This document shows, one piece after another, positions 45,024 to 54,425 of a stretch of 64,000 nucleotides of DNA. Made by a program: the position numbers and the translations under genes. The notes under the pieces were generated by a model. That model was given only the letters and a program-made list of their open reading frames with translations. It was not told the origin of the DNA and did not search any database. Numbering within the stretch: position 1 is the first letter of the stretch; the number at the start of each line of letters is the position of its first letter. Source of the DNA: Halobacillus litoralis (lineage in GTDB: Bacteria; Bacillota; Bacilli; Bacillales; Halobacillaceae); contig NZ_CP026118.1 in assembly GCF_004101865.1 (NCBI RefSeq), positions 3,923,001 through 3,987,000 on the forward strand. The letters are read 5' to 3'.

Positions 45024-45272
45024 TTGGATCGAGTTTATCATCACGGTCACGGTACTTACATTCCGGGCTACGGGTATCACCACGGTCACGGTACTTATGT
45101 TCCTGGCTATGGATACCATCATGGACAAGGGACATATTCCCCAGGCTACGGGGGATACCATCATGGTCAAAGTGGTTATTATCCAGGATATGGGGGATAT
45201 CACCAGGGGCACAGTGGTTACTCTCCTGTGTATGGCGGTTTTCACCATGGACATGGGGGGTATTACGGTTAA
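45024..45272 (+). CDS. Gly/Tyr/His-rich tandem repeat protein
   Basis: 82 aa built of six repeats of about 13-14 residues of the form YHHGxGTYxPGYGG, with drift towards the end (FHHGHGGYYG). The DNA repeats in about 39-42-bp units. Starts TTG 45024 with GAAAGGGG 9 bases upstream; no ATG in frame. Spore-coat or surface structural proteins of Bacilli can have similar composition; histidine content suggests metal binding. Function is not known. Confidence 0.6.
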   Translation: MDRVYHHGHGTYIPGYGYHHGHGTYVPGYGYHHGQGTYSPGYGGYHHGQSGYYPGYGGYHQGHSGYSPVYGGFHHGHGGYYG

Positions 45273-45281
45273 GATTAACCG

Positions 45282-45316
45282 AAAAGGGAACTTCTATAAT
45301 CGGGAGTTCTCTTTTC
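45282..45316 (+). terminator. terminator after the repeat protein
   Basis: Stem-loop around AAAAGGGAACTTC...GGGAGTTCTCTTTT. Confidence 0.65.
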
Positions 45317-45486
45317 TGTTGACGCTACTTTCTCTGGAAAAGGCCTGAATATGTTACGATTATGATATCGAATCATACTAAAATAATTGCAATTTTAGAG
45401 TATGGGTCTAATAATAGATATAGATGGTACATAATAAAACAGAATTTTGATGAAACAAATAACTAATCAGTACAGGAGAGATACAT

Positions 45487-46431
45487 ATGGCTTCCCAATC
45501 AGAAATGAAACTTTTTACATTAAACTCCCATGAACCCCTTGCCCAGGAAATCTCTGATATTTTAGATGTTCCTCTAGGGGAAAGTTCTGTAGTCCGATTC
45601 AGTGATGGTGAAATACAAATCAATATTGAGGAAAGTGTGAGAGGTGATGACATTTACGTTGTTCAATCGACTTCCCAGCCTGTGAATGAACACGTGATGG
45701 AGTTGTTGATCATGGTGGATGCACTGAAAAGAGCATCTCCTAAAACCATCAATGTCGTCATTCCATATTATGGATACGCACGTCAAGATCGTAAAGCTCG
45801 TTCGCGAGAGCCAATCACTGCCAAATTGATCGCTAACTTACTTGAAAAGGCGGGGGCTGCCAGGGTGATCACTTTGGATTTACATGCACCGCAAATACAG
45901 GGCTTCTTTGACATTCCTGTCGATCAGTTGATGGGGATTCCTATTCTAGGTCAACATTATAAAGAGAAAAACATGGAAAACCTGGTCGTCGTAGCCCCTG
46001 ATACCAGTGGTCTTACCCGTGTAAGGAAAATGGCCAACATTTTAAATGTTCCGATCGCGTTTATCGACAAACGCAGACCTGAACCGAATGTGCCTGAGGT
46101 TAAAAATGTAGTAGGGTCAGTTAAAGGTAAAAACGTCATAATCGTTGATGACATGATCGATACAGCAGAAACCGTAACCCAGGCAGCTGATATCCTTAAG
46201 GAAAACGGTGTGAATGATATCTATGCTTGCGGCACGCATGCAGTTTTATCCGACCCTGCTATCAACAAAATCGATCGTTCTCCTATTAAAGAGTTAGTGA
46301 TAACAAACTCAATTTTCCAACCTGAAAATAAACAGCTGGATAAAATTACAACGCTTTCAGTTGCGCCTCTGCTGGCGGATGCTTTAGTTAGAGTTCAAAA
46401 TGAGCATTCCGTAAGTGAATTGTTTGATTAA
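45487..46431 (+). CDS. prs: ribose-phosphate pyrophosphokinase (divergent paralogue)
   Basis: 314 aa, full-length PRPP synthetase: [52 protein letters not shown] and [13 protein letters not shown] are conserved. Two changes against the usual Bacillus enzyme are visible: PDHGGVTRAR reads [10 protein letters not shown] (the His is lost), and the PRPP loop DDIIDTAGT reads DDMIDTAET. The gene is alone, not beside glmU (gcaD) as the normal prs is in Bacillus. It may be a second, altered copy. Confidence 0.88.
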   Translation: MASQSEMKLFTLNSHEPLAQEISDILDVPLGESSVVRFSDGEIQINIEESVRGDDIYVVQSTSQPVNEHVMELLIMVDALKRASPKTINVVIPYYGYARQDRKARSREPITAKLIANLLEKAGAARVITLDLHAPQIQGFFDIPVDQLMGIPILGQHYKEKNMENLVVVAPDTSGLTRVRKMANILNVPIAFIDKRRPEPNVPEVKNVVGSVKGKNVIIVDDMIDTAETVTQAADILKENGVNDIYACGTHAVLSDPAINKIDRSPIKELVITNSIFQPENKQLDKITTLSVAPLLADALVRVQNEHSVSELFD

Positions 46432-46519
46432 AATCCTCAGTTAATCATTCCGAAATTGATTAGCATGGGATGAAATATTGAAAAACCCATAGAAACAAAC
46501 GTTTCTTACAGGGATAAGT

Positions 46520-46549
46520 AAGCATCTCTTTCTTAAGGGGTGCTTTTTT
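46520..46549 (+). terminator. terminator after prs
   Basis: Stem AAGCATCTC/GGGGTGCTT with wobble pairs, then a T-run. Confidence 0.7.
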
Positions 46550-46710
46550 ATTGTTAATAAAACTTTTGTCCAGTGGTCCCTTTGCTGTGACAAAAAGATG
46601 ATCTGTTCAGTATTGGACGCCAAAATTGTTTAATTGGATACTTGTAGTGTTTTTAAAAAACGGCTATAGGGAAAAGGGTGGTAATAATGTTTTAAATGGA
46701 GGGAAAGACA

Positions 46711-47061
46711 ATGAACAAAGAACCAAAGGTTAATTATCACATTACTGACTTTAAAGATTTTAATCGAGTTTGTTTGGAAAACAAGGGCCTTGCCTTTCCA
46801 GAGCTGGAGAAAGTCATGGAGGATTATATATTAAGTCAGCCAAGGGAAACGATGGAATTCAAGGAGTGCTGGATAGAGGATGAACAGGTGGAAGAAGGTG
46901 AGATAAGAAAAGTTCAAGTGAACTTCTTTGATCATAATATGGGAAGTTACATACGCCTCTGGGGATCCAAAAATAATGATAATGATCAAGTTTTAAATAT
47001 GAAAGTGGATGCAATTGATTTAGAAACCAAGGAAATTGTATATGAACGTCAATTAACCTGA
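46711..47061 (+). CDS. hypothetical acidic protein
   Basis: 116 aa, soluble, acidic (KEPKVNYHITDFKDFNRV...ETKEIVYERQ). GGAGGGAAAGACA before ATG 46711. No family recognised. Confidence 0.6.
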   Translation: MNKEPKVNYHITDFKDFNRVCLENKGLAFPELEKVMEDYILSQPRETMEFKECWIEDEQVEEGEIRKVQVNFFDHNMGSYIRLWGSKNNDNDQVLNMKVDAIDLETKEIVYERQLT

Positions 47062-47073
47062 CGTTTCAAAAGA

Positions 47074-47104
47074 GGAACCTCCCGATATGGGAGGTTCTTT
47101 TTTG
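47074..47104 (+). terminator. terminator
   Basis: Stem GAACCTCCC/GGGAGGTTC, loop GATAT, T-run. Confidence 0.85.
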
Positions 47105-47189
47105 GGGGATAACCTGACAGGGAATAGCAAACGAAGACAGGTTTTTATGGTAAAGTGTTGGTACAATGATAGGCAAGGGAGTGAACGAG

Positions 47190-48050
47190 ATGAATTGGGT
47201 ACAGACGATGCAGCAAGCGGTCGATTATATGGAAAATCATTTATTAGATGAGATTACTATTGATGAAATTGCTGCTTCAGGTTGTACTTCTCCTTTTCAT
47301 TTCCAAAGGATATTCAGCCTTCTTACTGATACGACAGTTGCAGAATATCTCAGAAGAAGAAGACTGACACTTGCCGCCTCGGAGCTGAATACGACGAAAT
47401 GTAAAATCATCGATCTTGCGTGCAAGTATGGATACGAGACTCCCGAGTCTTTTTCACGAGCGTTCAGGAACCAGCACGGAATTTCACCACGAGAAGCAAG
47501 AAACAACCAGGGAAAAGTGACAGCTTATAACAGACTGGTCATTCAGGTGAACTTGAAAGGAGCGGAACCGATGCAATATGAAATTATCGAGAGAGAAGCA
47601 TTTGAAACGGTCGGAATAAAGAAAGAACTTTCATGTGTAAATGGAGAAAATTTAACAGCCATCCCTCAAATGTGGAAAGAAGTGAATACTGATGGTACAG
47701 ATCAGGTTCTGATTGAACAAAACAATGGGCAGGTAAATGGCATCTTAGGTATTTGTATCGATAAAAGTCATCTTAAGCCCAATTACATTGATTATTGGAT
47801 TGCAGTCGCCCACGAAGGAAAGTACCCGGTACAGCTGGAAAAATTAGAAATCCCTGCAGCAAAATGGGCGGTTTTTGCTGTCAATGGGGCAATGCCCGAT
47901 GCCATTCAAAAGGTTTGGAAAGAAATCTATTCGGAATGGTTTCCATCCAGTGGCTATGAAAATGCAGGAGGGCCAGAGTTGGAAGTCTATAAGGAGGGTG
48001 ATCCCGAAAGTGACGACTATTATTGTGAAATCTGGATCCCCGTTAAGTAA
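47190..48050 (+). CDS. AraC-family regulator with GyrI-like effector domain (copy 2)
   Basis: 286 aa with the same architecture as 38745-39617: DNA-binding part SPFHFQRIFSLLTD, ACKYGYETPESFSRAFR, then WAVFAVNGAMPDAIQKVWKEIYSEWFPSSGYE. AAGGGAGTGA before ATG 47190. The two are clearly paralogous although their genes are 8 kb apart. Confidence 0.88.
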   Translation: MNWVQTMQQAVDYMENHLLDEITIDEIAASGCTSPFHFQRIFSLLTDTTVAEYLRRRRLTLAASELNTTKCKIIDLACKYGYETPESFSRAFRNQHGISPREARNNQGKVTAYNRLVIQVNLKGAEPMQYEIIEREAFETVGIKKELSCVNGENLTAIPQMWKEVNTDGTDQVLIEQNNGQVNGILGICIDKSHLKPNYIDYWIAVAHEGKYPVQLEKLEIPAAKWAVFAVNGAMPDAIQKVWKEIYSEWFPSSGYENAGGPELEVYKEGDPESDDYYCEIWIPVK

Positions 48051-48337
48051 AGAGAATGATAGGTATGGCGTTTTTTTAGACAGAGGGGAAGCACAATTCA
48101 AAAAGGGTTGTGCTTTCCTTCTGAGTATTAACAATTTTCACGACATAAGTAAGATAATAGTAATCAATAAATGCTATTACGTATAAGTCTCCTATTTCAT
48201 TTACAACAGTTCCCCAAGGGATTAGGCTTATCATGTAAACCTTAGACAGGGCAGACGGATAGCGCAAAGGACACTTTAAAAACTATTACAAGTCTATAAA
48301 GAAGAGAGTATTATCGATTATTTGCGGGGTAGTGGCA

Positions 48338-48829
48338 ATGTACCAACAGACATTATGTTTTATAAAAAGAAATAATGAAATACTCATGCTGAATAGGAAT
48401 TCCTCCCCTTTAAAAGGTCTTTGGAACGGAATAGGGGGTAAAGTGGAAAGGGATGAAACTCCGATACAATGTGTTCAGCGAGAAGTGAAAGAAGAAACAA
48501 CTCTTGATATTCCAGCAGGGCAATTTCAGTATAAAGGAATAATATATTGGAAGGTCGATGATCTGTACGAAGGGGGATTACATGCATTTTTAGTTGATTT
48601 TCCAGAAGGCATTTCGTTTCCTACACCGAGGAGGGCAGAAGAAGGTATTCTAGAGTGGAAGAGAATTGAATGGTTGTTCGAAAAGGATAACCTGGGGGTA
48701 GGAGAGATGATTCCTTATTATTTGCCTGAACTATTATGGCAGGAAGAGCCATTAGTACATAAATGTTATATCCGTAACAAGGTACTTTTCAATTATACCT
48801 ATTCCCTATTGAAAGGAGTGGAAGAATGA
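48338..48829 (+). CDS. Nudix hydrolase (8-oxo-dGTP diphosphatase-like)
   Basis: 163 aa. Nudix box GKVERDETPIQCVQREVKEETTLD. The usual G after EE is T, but the catalytic E residues stay. GGGG stands 8 bases before ATG 48338 (GTG 48332 possible). Coupled to the next Nudix gene by ATGA. Confidence 0.85.
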   Translation: MYQQTLCFIKRNNEILMLNRNSSPLKGLWNGIGGKVERDETPIQCVQREVKEETTLDIPAGQFQYKGIIYWKVDDLYEGGLHAFLVDFPEGISFPTPRRAEEGILEWKRIEWLFEKDNLGVGEMIPYYLPELLWQEEPLVHKCYIRNKVLFNYTYSLLKGVEE

Positions 48830-49266
48830 ACAGGTGGTGTGGTGCTTCCGGTGTTTGTTTCAATGACCGAAATGAACTGTTGATGGTCCTTCAAGGGAAA
48901 CCAAAAGAAGAAAAAAAGTGGACAATTCCTTCTGGTGGAATGGAGGGATTTGAATCCTTTGAAGAATGTTGTAAGCGTGAAGTTTCAGAAGAGACAGGGT
49001 ATATCGTCGAAGTCATTGAGAAAATAAAAGTGAAAGAAGGTACATATGTAGAAGCAGGTATCGAATACGAGGTTCACTATTTTTCTGTGCGTGCAATAGG
49101 AGGGGAGATGAGAATCCAGGACCCTGATGAACTGATTCATGAAATTAAATGGGTTTCAAAAGATGAGTTAGAAGAGTTGAATTTATCTTTCCCTGAGGAT
49201 CTGGATTTTTTGGCTTTACTGATGAGGGACAGGTTATCTGATTCGAAGGTTTTACAGAAGGAATAG
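48826..49266 (+). CDS. Nudix hydrolase
   Basis: 146 aa, Nudix box GGMEGFESFEECCKREVSEETGYIV intact. Hydrolyses a nucleoside diphosphate-linked compound; substrate unknown. Overlaps the previous Nudix stop. The pair may be a duplicated set. Confidence 0.88.
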   Translation: MNRWCGASGVCFNDRNELLMVLQGKPKEEKKWTIPSGGMEGFESFEECCKREVSEETGYIVEVIEKIKVKEGTYVEAGIEYEVHYFSVRAIGGEMRIQDPDELIHEIKWVSKDELEELNLSFPEDLDFLALLMRDRLSDSKVLQKE

Positions 49267-49275
49267 AAATAAGGA

Positions 49276-49304
49276 TTGACAGAACAATCTGATAGCAGTA
49301 ATAT
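49276..49304 (+). promoter_or_regulatory. promoter of the tyrS T-box transcript
   Basis: TTGACA (49276-49281), 17-base spacer, TAATAT (49299-49304). Confidence 0.65.
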
Positions 49305-49311
49305 ATTCTTA

Positions 49312-49562
49312 ATTTAATAAAAAGGCATGGATAGAAGCGAGTAGTGTGGATTTCCCTGTTTCAGAGAGTCGGTGGATGCTGTGAACCGATACAAAAATCC
49401 AGATGAATTACTTTCTTGAGCTTCTTCTGCGAAAACGGTCAGTGATTAGCAGAAGACGGTAAATCCGTTATCTTTTTGAGTGGAGAGTGAGCCTTGCTTA
49501 CTTTTAACTTGGGTGGTAACGCGTGAGAAAGACACGTCCCAACGATGGGATGTGTCTTTTTT
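49312..49562 (+). ncRNA. T-box riboswitch (tyrosine)
   Basis: The leader before tyrS has stem I marks (AGTA, CAGAGAGTCGGTGG, GTGAACCG), the T-box GGGTGGTAACGCG (49511-49523), which pairs with uncharged tRNA acceptor end, and a terminator AAAGACACGTCCC/GGGATGTGTCTTT (49528-49562). A TAC tyrosine specifier candidate is at 49409-49411. Uncharged tRNA-Tyr stabilises the antiterminator and so raises tyrS expression. Confidence 0.93.
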
Positions 49563-49605
49563 ATTTGTTCAAAAGAAAACAGGAAAGTAATCAGGGGGTA
49601 GAAAA

Positions 49606-50850
49606 ATGGTGGATTGGAATCAATTGAGCAAACAAGAGCAGACAGAAGTGGAACGTCAGTACAAAGTGTTATCATATGGAGTCGATACAATTCTTCCACA
49701 AGATGAATTCAAGAAAAAGCTTGCCACATCCATAAAGGAAAAACGCCCGTTGAAAGTGAAGCTTGGTCTTGACCCGACAGCACCGGATGTCCATATAGGT
49801 CATACGGTTGTTTTGAATAAATTAAAACAGTTCCAGGAGTTTGGGCACACCATCCAATTGATCATTGGAAACTTTACAGGAAAGATCGGGGATCCGACTG
49901 GAAAAGATGCAGCTAGAAAAGCATTGACAGATGAAGAAGTGAAGCATAATGCCCAAACCTACTTCGAGCAGTTCGGAAAAATCATCGACATGGATGCGGT
50001 TGAACTTCATTATAATGCTGAATGGCTCTCAAAAATCGATTTTGCAGAAGTCCTCCGACTTGCAAGTCATGTAACAGTTGCACGCATGCTTGAAAGGAAT
50101 GATTTTCACAATCGATACACAGATAACAAACCAATCTACTTGCATGAGTTTTTTTACCCTGTCATGCAGGGATACGATTCTTACGCACTTGAGTCAGATA
50201 TCGAGCTTGGGGGAACAGATCAAGAATTCAATGTGTTATTCGGCCGCCAAATACAAGAACAATTCGGGAAAGAGAAGCAGGTCGTGCTGCTTCTTCCATT
50301 GATTGAGGGGCTTGATGGAGTAGAGAAAATGTCCAAATCCAAAGGGAACTATATCGGTATTGATGAAAGTCCTGGTGATATCTTTGGAAAAACGATGTCT
50401 ATCCCTGATGAGCTTATCGTCAAATATTTCCGTCTTGCCTCTAACTTGAAAATCGAAGAAGTGGCAAAGATTCAAGCAGACTTAGAAGAAGGGGGACTTC
50501 ATCCGAAAGATGCCAAGATGCGTCTTGCTTATTCTTTTGTGGAGATGCTATACGACCAAGAGACAGCGGATTTAAGCAAGGAGAACTTTTTGAATGTTTT
50601 CCAGAAAAATAAGATGCCTGGTGAACTTCCTGAAGTATGGTGGGAGAAGCAAAAAGAAGTGCTAGTCATAGATTTGGTAAAAGATCTTGGCTTACTGCCA
50701 TCCAAAGGTGAGGTCAGGAGGATGATCAAAAACGGAGGTATTCGTATCGATCAAGAGAAGATCGATGATCCTTCCCTTATAGTTTCGGTCGTGGATGGAC
50801 TGGTCATTCAAGTAGGAAAAAGAAAGTTTGTGAAGCTGAGAATTCAATGA
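49606..50850 (+). CDS. tyrS: tyrosyl-tRNA synthetase
   Basis: 414 aa class I synthetase of the TyrZ-like group. HIGH motif PDVHIGHTV (about residue 63), KMSKS in EKMSKSKGNYIGI (about 241), substrate region GGTDQEFNVLFGR and S4 RNA-binding C-terminus (KNGGIRIDQEKIDDPS). Controlled by the upstream T-box. GGGGG-type ribosome site before ATG 49606. Confidence 0.97.
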   Translation: MVDWNQLSKQEQTEVERQYKVLSYGVDTILPQDEFKKKLATSIKEKRPLKVKLGLDPTAPDVHIGHTVVLNKLKQFQEFGHTIQLIIGNFTGKIGDPTGKDAARKALTDEEVKHNAQTYFEQFGKIIDMDAVELHYNAEWLSKIDFAEVLRLASHVTVARMLERNDFHNRYTDNKPIYLHEFFYPVMQGYDSYALESDIELGGTDQEFNVLFGRQIQEQFGKEKQVVLLLPLIEGLDGVEKMSKSKGNYIGIDESPGDIFGKTMSIPDELIVKYFRLASNLKIEEVAKIQADLEEGGLHPKDAKMRLAYSFVEMLYDQETADLSKENFLNVFQKNKMPGELPEVWWEKQKEVLVIDLVKDLGLLPSKGEVRRMIKNGGIRIDQEKIDDPSLIVSVVDGLVIQVGKRKFVKLRIQ

Positions 50851-51023
50851 AATCAGCTGTTCACTTCCTCTTGAACTTAAATCTGTAAACTCAATAGGAG
50901 GAAATTGGACATCATCTATTTTCACATCCCTTATTCTCTTTCTCTTCTTCTAACCATTCAAACTTAAGAGGAGGAAATCAATGAAAAAAAGAGAAAAAAG
51001 TATGTGGAAGGGGGAGGATTTCA

Positions 51024-51377
51024 ATGGAAGGTCCAATTTTGAATCAAGTCGGCGCTATTTTCATCCCAGTAAGCAATATTGAAAAAGCGCGGGATTGGTA
51101 TGAGGAATTGCTCGGGGTATCGGTTAAAGGCGAAATCCAGTTCGGACATTTGTACGCTCTGCCTATGGAAGGGACGGGCGTTGTATTGGACAGCAAAATA
51201 TATTCGGATGAAAAGGTTTTTCAAACACCAGCTTTTCATTTCAATACAGAAGACATTAGGGAAGCTCATCAATTTATGAAAGAAAAAGGGGTGGAACTGG
51301 TGTCAGAAATTCAACACAATCACTTTTTCAATTTCAAGGACCCTGATGGAAATCTGTTGATGATTTGTCAGTGTTAA
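51024..51377 (+). CDS. VOC-family protein
   Basis: 117 aa single VOC domain: FIPVSNIEKARDWYEELLG...FNFKDPDGNLLMICQC. GGGGGAGG before ATG 51024. A similar protein lies on the other strand at 63229. Substrate unknown. Confidence 0.85.
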   Translation: MEGPILNQVGAIFIPVSNIEKARDWYEELLGVSVKGEIQFGHLYALPMEGTGVVLDSKIYSDEKVFQTPAFHFNTEDIREAHQFMKEKGVELVSEIQHNHFFNFKDPDGNLLMICQC

Positions 51378-51524
51378 TAGATAGGTTGTGCTTTTTTAAG
51401 CAAGGAATTAAATATTAAAAAAAGATGAAGGGGCAAAACTATAATGGCCACAGGAAAAGACAAACAATAGTGTAGAATAAATCAAATGTTGTCGGAGCGG
51501 CCTAGCCTTTAATTTTTTTCATGA

Positions 51525-51558
51525 AGAAAACCCGAACATATATCGTTCGGGTTTTCTA
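51525..51558. terminator. bidirectional terminator
   Basis: Perfect stem AAAACCCGAAC/GTTCGGGTTTT, loop ATATATC, between two convergent genes. Confidence 0.9.
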
Positions 51559-51592
51559 GTGGGGAAATTCTTTTATCCAGCCTCTTCAACAT

Positions 51593-53149
51593 TTAAAATA
51601 CTTTCGTTGTCCAGTCCTCACAGTTCCAAACATCCGTAACAATCCCTTCGTAGAACTCAGGTTCGTGGGAAATGAGGAGGACGCTGCCTTTATATTCTTT
51701 CAATGCGCGTTTCAGCTCTGCTTTTGCATCAACATCCAAGTGGTTTGTCGGTTCATCCAATACGAGTAAGTTGGTTTCCCTGTTGATCAGCTTACATAGG
51801 CGTACCTTTGCTTTTTCTCCACCGCTCAGCACTTGTACTTTACTCTCGATGTGTTTACGGGTCAAACCACAGCGAGCAAGAGCTGCACGCACTTCATACT
51901 GAGTGAAATGCCGGAACTCTTCCCACACTTCCTCAATACAGGTGTGATTGCTGATTTCTTTCAATTCCTGCTCGAAATAACCGATATGAAGGTGATCACC
52001 TAGTTCGACGGAACCTGAAACAGGCTGGATTTCACCAAGGATACTCTTCAGTAATGTCGTTTTTCCGATTCCATTGGCACCTGATAAAGCAATCTTCTGT
52101 CCCCGTTCCATCGACAAATTGAGGGGTCTGGATAATGGTTCGTCATAACCGATGACTAAGTCCTTCGTCTCAAACAAATACTTCCCTGGGGTACGCGCCT
52201 GTTTGAAGTTGAATTGAGGTTTAGGTTTTTCAGCATCAAGCTCGATGACATCCATTTTGTCGAGTTTTTTCTGACGGCTCATCGCCATTTTGCTTGTTGC
52301 TGCGTTCGCTTTGTTACGGGCAACAAAATCTTTCAAATTAGCGATTTCTTTTTGCTGTTTTTTATAAGCGGCTTCCAGTTGTTGTTTCTTCATATCATAA
52401 ACGCGCAGGAACTCGTCATAATCACCAGGGTAACGAGTCAGTTCCTGATTTTCCATATGATAAATCAAATTGACGACACTATTCAGGAACGGTATGTCGT
52501 GGGAGATGAGAATAAAAGCATTTTCATAATCAAGAAGGTAGGCTCTCAACCATTCAATATGCTCTACGTCAAGATAGTTAGTCGGCTCATCCAAAAGCAG
52601 AATATCCGGCTTTTCTAAGAGCAGTTTAGCAAGCAGTACTTTTGTACGCTGCCCGCCGCTTAAATCATGGACGTCGCGATCGAGACCGATTTCATCCAGT
52701 CCCAGGCCATTTGCGACTTCTTCGACTTTTGCATCTATGGTATAGAAGTCATTGTTTGTAAGAGCATCCTGCAGAACTCCTGTTTCTTCAAGCAATCTTT
52801 CCAACTCATCTGGCTCAACGCTTCCCATTGCAGCAAAAAGATCGTTCATTTCCTGCTCCATATCAAACAAATATTGAAAAGCGGTACGTAAAACATCGCG
52901 GATCGTCATGCCTTGTTTCAAATCTGCATGTTGATCCAAATATCCGATCCGGACACGTTTAGACCAAGTGAGACTGCCGGCATCGGGCTCCAATTTTCCT
53001 GTGATGATATTCATGAACGTCGACTTACCCTCGCCATTAGCTCCGATAAGTCCGATGTGTTCACCCTTTAACAAACGAAAAGACACGTCATCGAAAATCG
53101 CGCGATCTCCGAAACCGTGGCTCAAGTTCTTTACTGTAAGTAAGCTCAT
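51593..53149 (-). CDS. ABC-F family ATPase (ribosome-associated)
   Basis: 518 aa, two ATP-binding cassettes without membrane segments. Cassette 1: GANGEGKST (Walker A), LSGGQRTKVLLAKLL, LLLDEPTNYLD; linker of about 80 residues rich in Lys/Gln; cassette 2: GANGIGKTT, LSGGEKAKVRL, VLDEPTNHLD. ABC-F proteins act on ribosomes and can protect from antibiotics or rescue stalled ribosomes; which subgroup this is cannot be settled here. Confidence 0.93.
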   Translation of the reverse strand: MSLLTVKNLSHGFGDRAIFDDVSFRLLKGEHIGLIGANGEGKSTFMNIITGKLEPDAGSLTWSKRVRIGYLDQHADLKQGMTIRDVLRTAFQYLFDMEQEMNDLFAAMGSVEPDELERLLEETGVLQDALTNNDFYTIDAKVEEVANGLGLDEIGLDRDVHDLSGGQRTKVLLAKLLLEKPDILLLDEPTNYLDVEHIEWLRAYLLDYENAFILISHDIPFLNSVVNLIYHMENQELTRYPGDYDEFLRVYDMKKQQLEAAYKKQQKEIANLKDFVARNKANAATSKMAMSRQKKLDKMDVIELDAEKPKPQFNFKQARTPGKYLFETKDLVIGYDEPLSRPLNLSMERGQKIALSGANGIGKTTLLKSILGEIQPVSGSVELGDHLHIGYFEQELKEISNHTCIEEVWEEFRHFTQYEVRAALARCGLTRKHIESKVQVLSGGEKAKVRLCKLINRETNLLVLDEPTNHLDVDAKAELKRALKEYKGSVLLISHEPEFYEGIVTDVWNCEDWTTKVF

Positions 53150-53380
53150 TTATTTAACACCTTTTCTTTCTGTATATTCATCTTCATTCATTATATAGGT
53201 CTTAAGCGTTAAGTGATAGGGATATACATAAAAAAGATGTGGCTTGTCCGGGGGAAGATATTTCATAGCACAATTCTCCCTGTGTTCATACCAGGTACCA
53301 GGTCATTTTCACAAAAGCAGGAGAAATGAGGGGTAAAACACCACAGAACAGGAGAAGGTAAGAGAAAAGGGGCGGTGGGA

Positions 53381-54286
53381 ATGACCATAGACTGTATCAT
53401 TATCGGAGGCGGAATAGCTGGAATACAAGCCAGCATCCAGTTAGCGCGTTACCATCGGGAAGTTTTGGTGATCGATGCAGGAGAAGGCAGATCCTCGTTA
53501 TGTCGCCAGTATAACAATATACTCGGTTTTCCTGAGGGAGTAAGTGGTGAAGAATTGCGTAAGAAAGGTTTCCAGCATGCAGAGAAGTTCGGTGTGAACA
53601 GAATTACTCAAACAGTAATGCGGGTCCATAAAAGTAGAGATGTGTTCGTCGTAGAAACGGATCACGGGCAAATATATAAAAGCCTGACTCTCCTGGTAGC
53701 TACTGGGGTGAAGGATCATCTCCCTGATATTCCTGGTATTAAACCGTGTCTCGGCCTCTCGCTGTATATTTGTCCTGATTGCGATGGATACGAAATTACT
53801 AATAAAAAAACCTTCGTGCTCGGCTCAGGGGATGCAGGTGCTCATATGGCGATCACCTTACTTTATTGGAGTGAAGATTTGACTTTTATCAATCATGGCA
53901 GAGGGGAAATATCACTTGAAATGCAAGGACAATTGCAGGAAAACCACATATCTGTGCAACAAATTGACGTCCAAGAAGTGCTTCATAATGATGGGGTTTT
54001 TCAAGGCATCAAAACAGATAGTGGTCAGGTCCTCCAGGCTGAAAAAGGGTTCTTGGCCTTTGGCGGGAATCACGTACGGTCAGAGCTGGCTGATTCCTTA
54101 GGGGCCGAAACAAATGATAAAAACCATTTATTGACCGATTCTCGGAGCAAGATGACCAATATTGATGGGTTGTGGGCGGCCGGGGATGCCGCAGTGCATT
54201 CTGAACTGGTAACCGCTGCCATGGGAGAGGGAGCACAAGCGGCGATTTGGATTCATAAGTGGCTGATGAGAAAAGTACAAAAGTGA
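53381..54286 (+). CDS. thioredoxin-reductase-like flavoprotein
   Basis: 301 aa, FAD- and NAD(P)-binding: GGGIAGIQASIQLARY, then CPDC redox motif in ICPDCDGYE, LGSGDAGAHMAITL and GLWAAGDAA. The usual TrxR motif is CATC; CPDC is less common. AAAAGGGGCGG before ATG 53381 (GTG 53375 possible). Substrate unknown. Confidence 0.85.
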   Translation: MTIDCIIIGGGIAGIQASIQLARYHREVLVIDAGEGRSSLCRQYNNILGFPEGVSGEELRKKGFQHAEKFGVNRITQTVMRVHKSRDVFVVETDHGQIYKSLTLLVATGVKDHLPDIPGIKPCLGLSLYICPDCDGYEITNKKTFVLGSGDAGAHMAITLLYWSEDLTFINHGRGEISLEMQGQLQENHISVQQIDVQEVLHNDGVFQGIKTDSGQVLQAEKGFLAFGGNHVRSELADSLGAETNDKNHLLTDSRSKMTNIDGLWAAGDAAVHSELVTAAMGEGAQAAIWIHKWLMRKVQK

Positions 54287-54425
54287 CACACCCTAACAGA
54301 GGTGCCAGCGAAGACGTCTGCTTTGATTTTATAGTTTTTTTACTATAATCTTAATGGTAGTAGTAATTTTCCTTCATCTTCCTCGTAAGGACTTATACAG
54401 AACTTTAAGGAGCATCCATATATCC

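Noticed and set aside
44920-45348. Long ORFs in other frames across the Gly/Tyr/His repeat
   Set aside because: They come from the regular DNA repeat, which stays open in several frames; only the 45024 frame has a sensible composition and a ribosome site.
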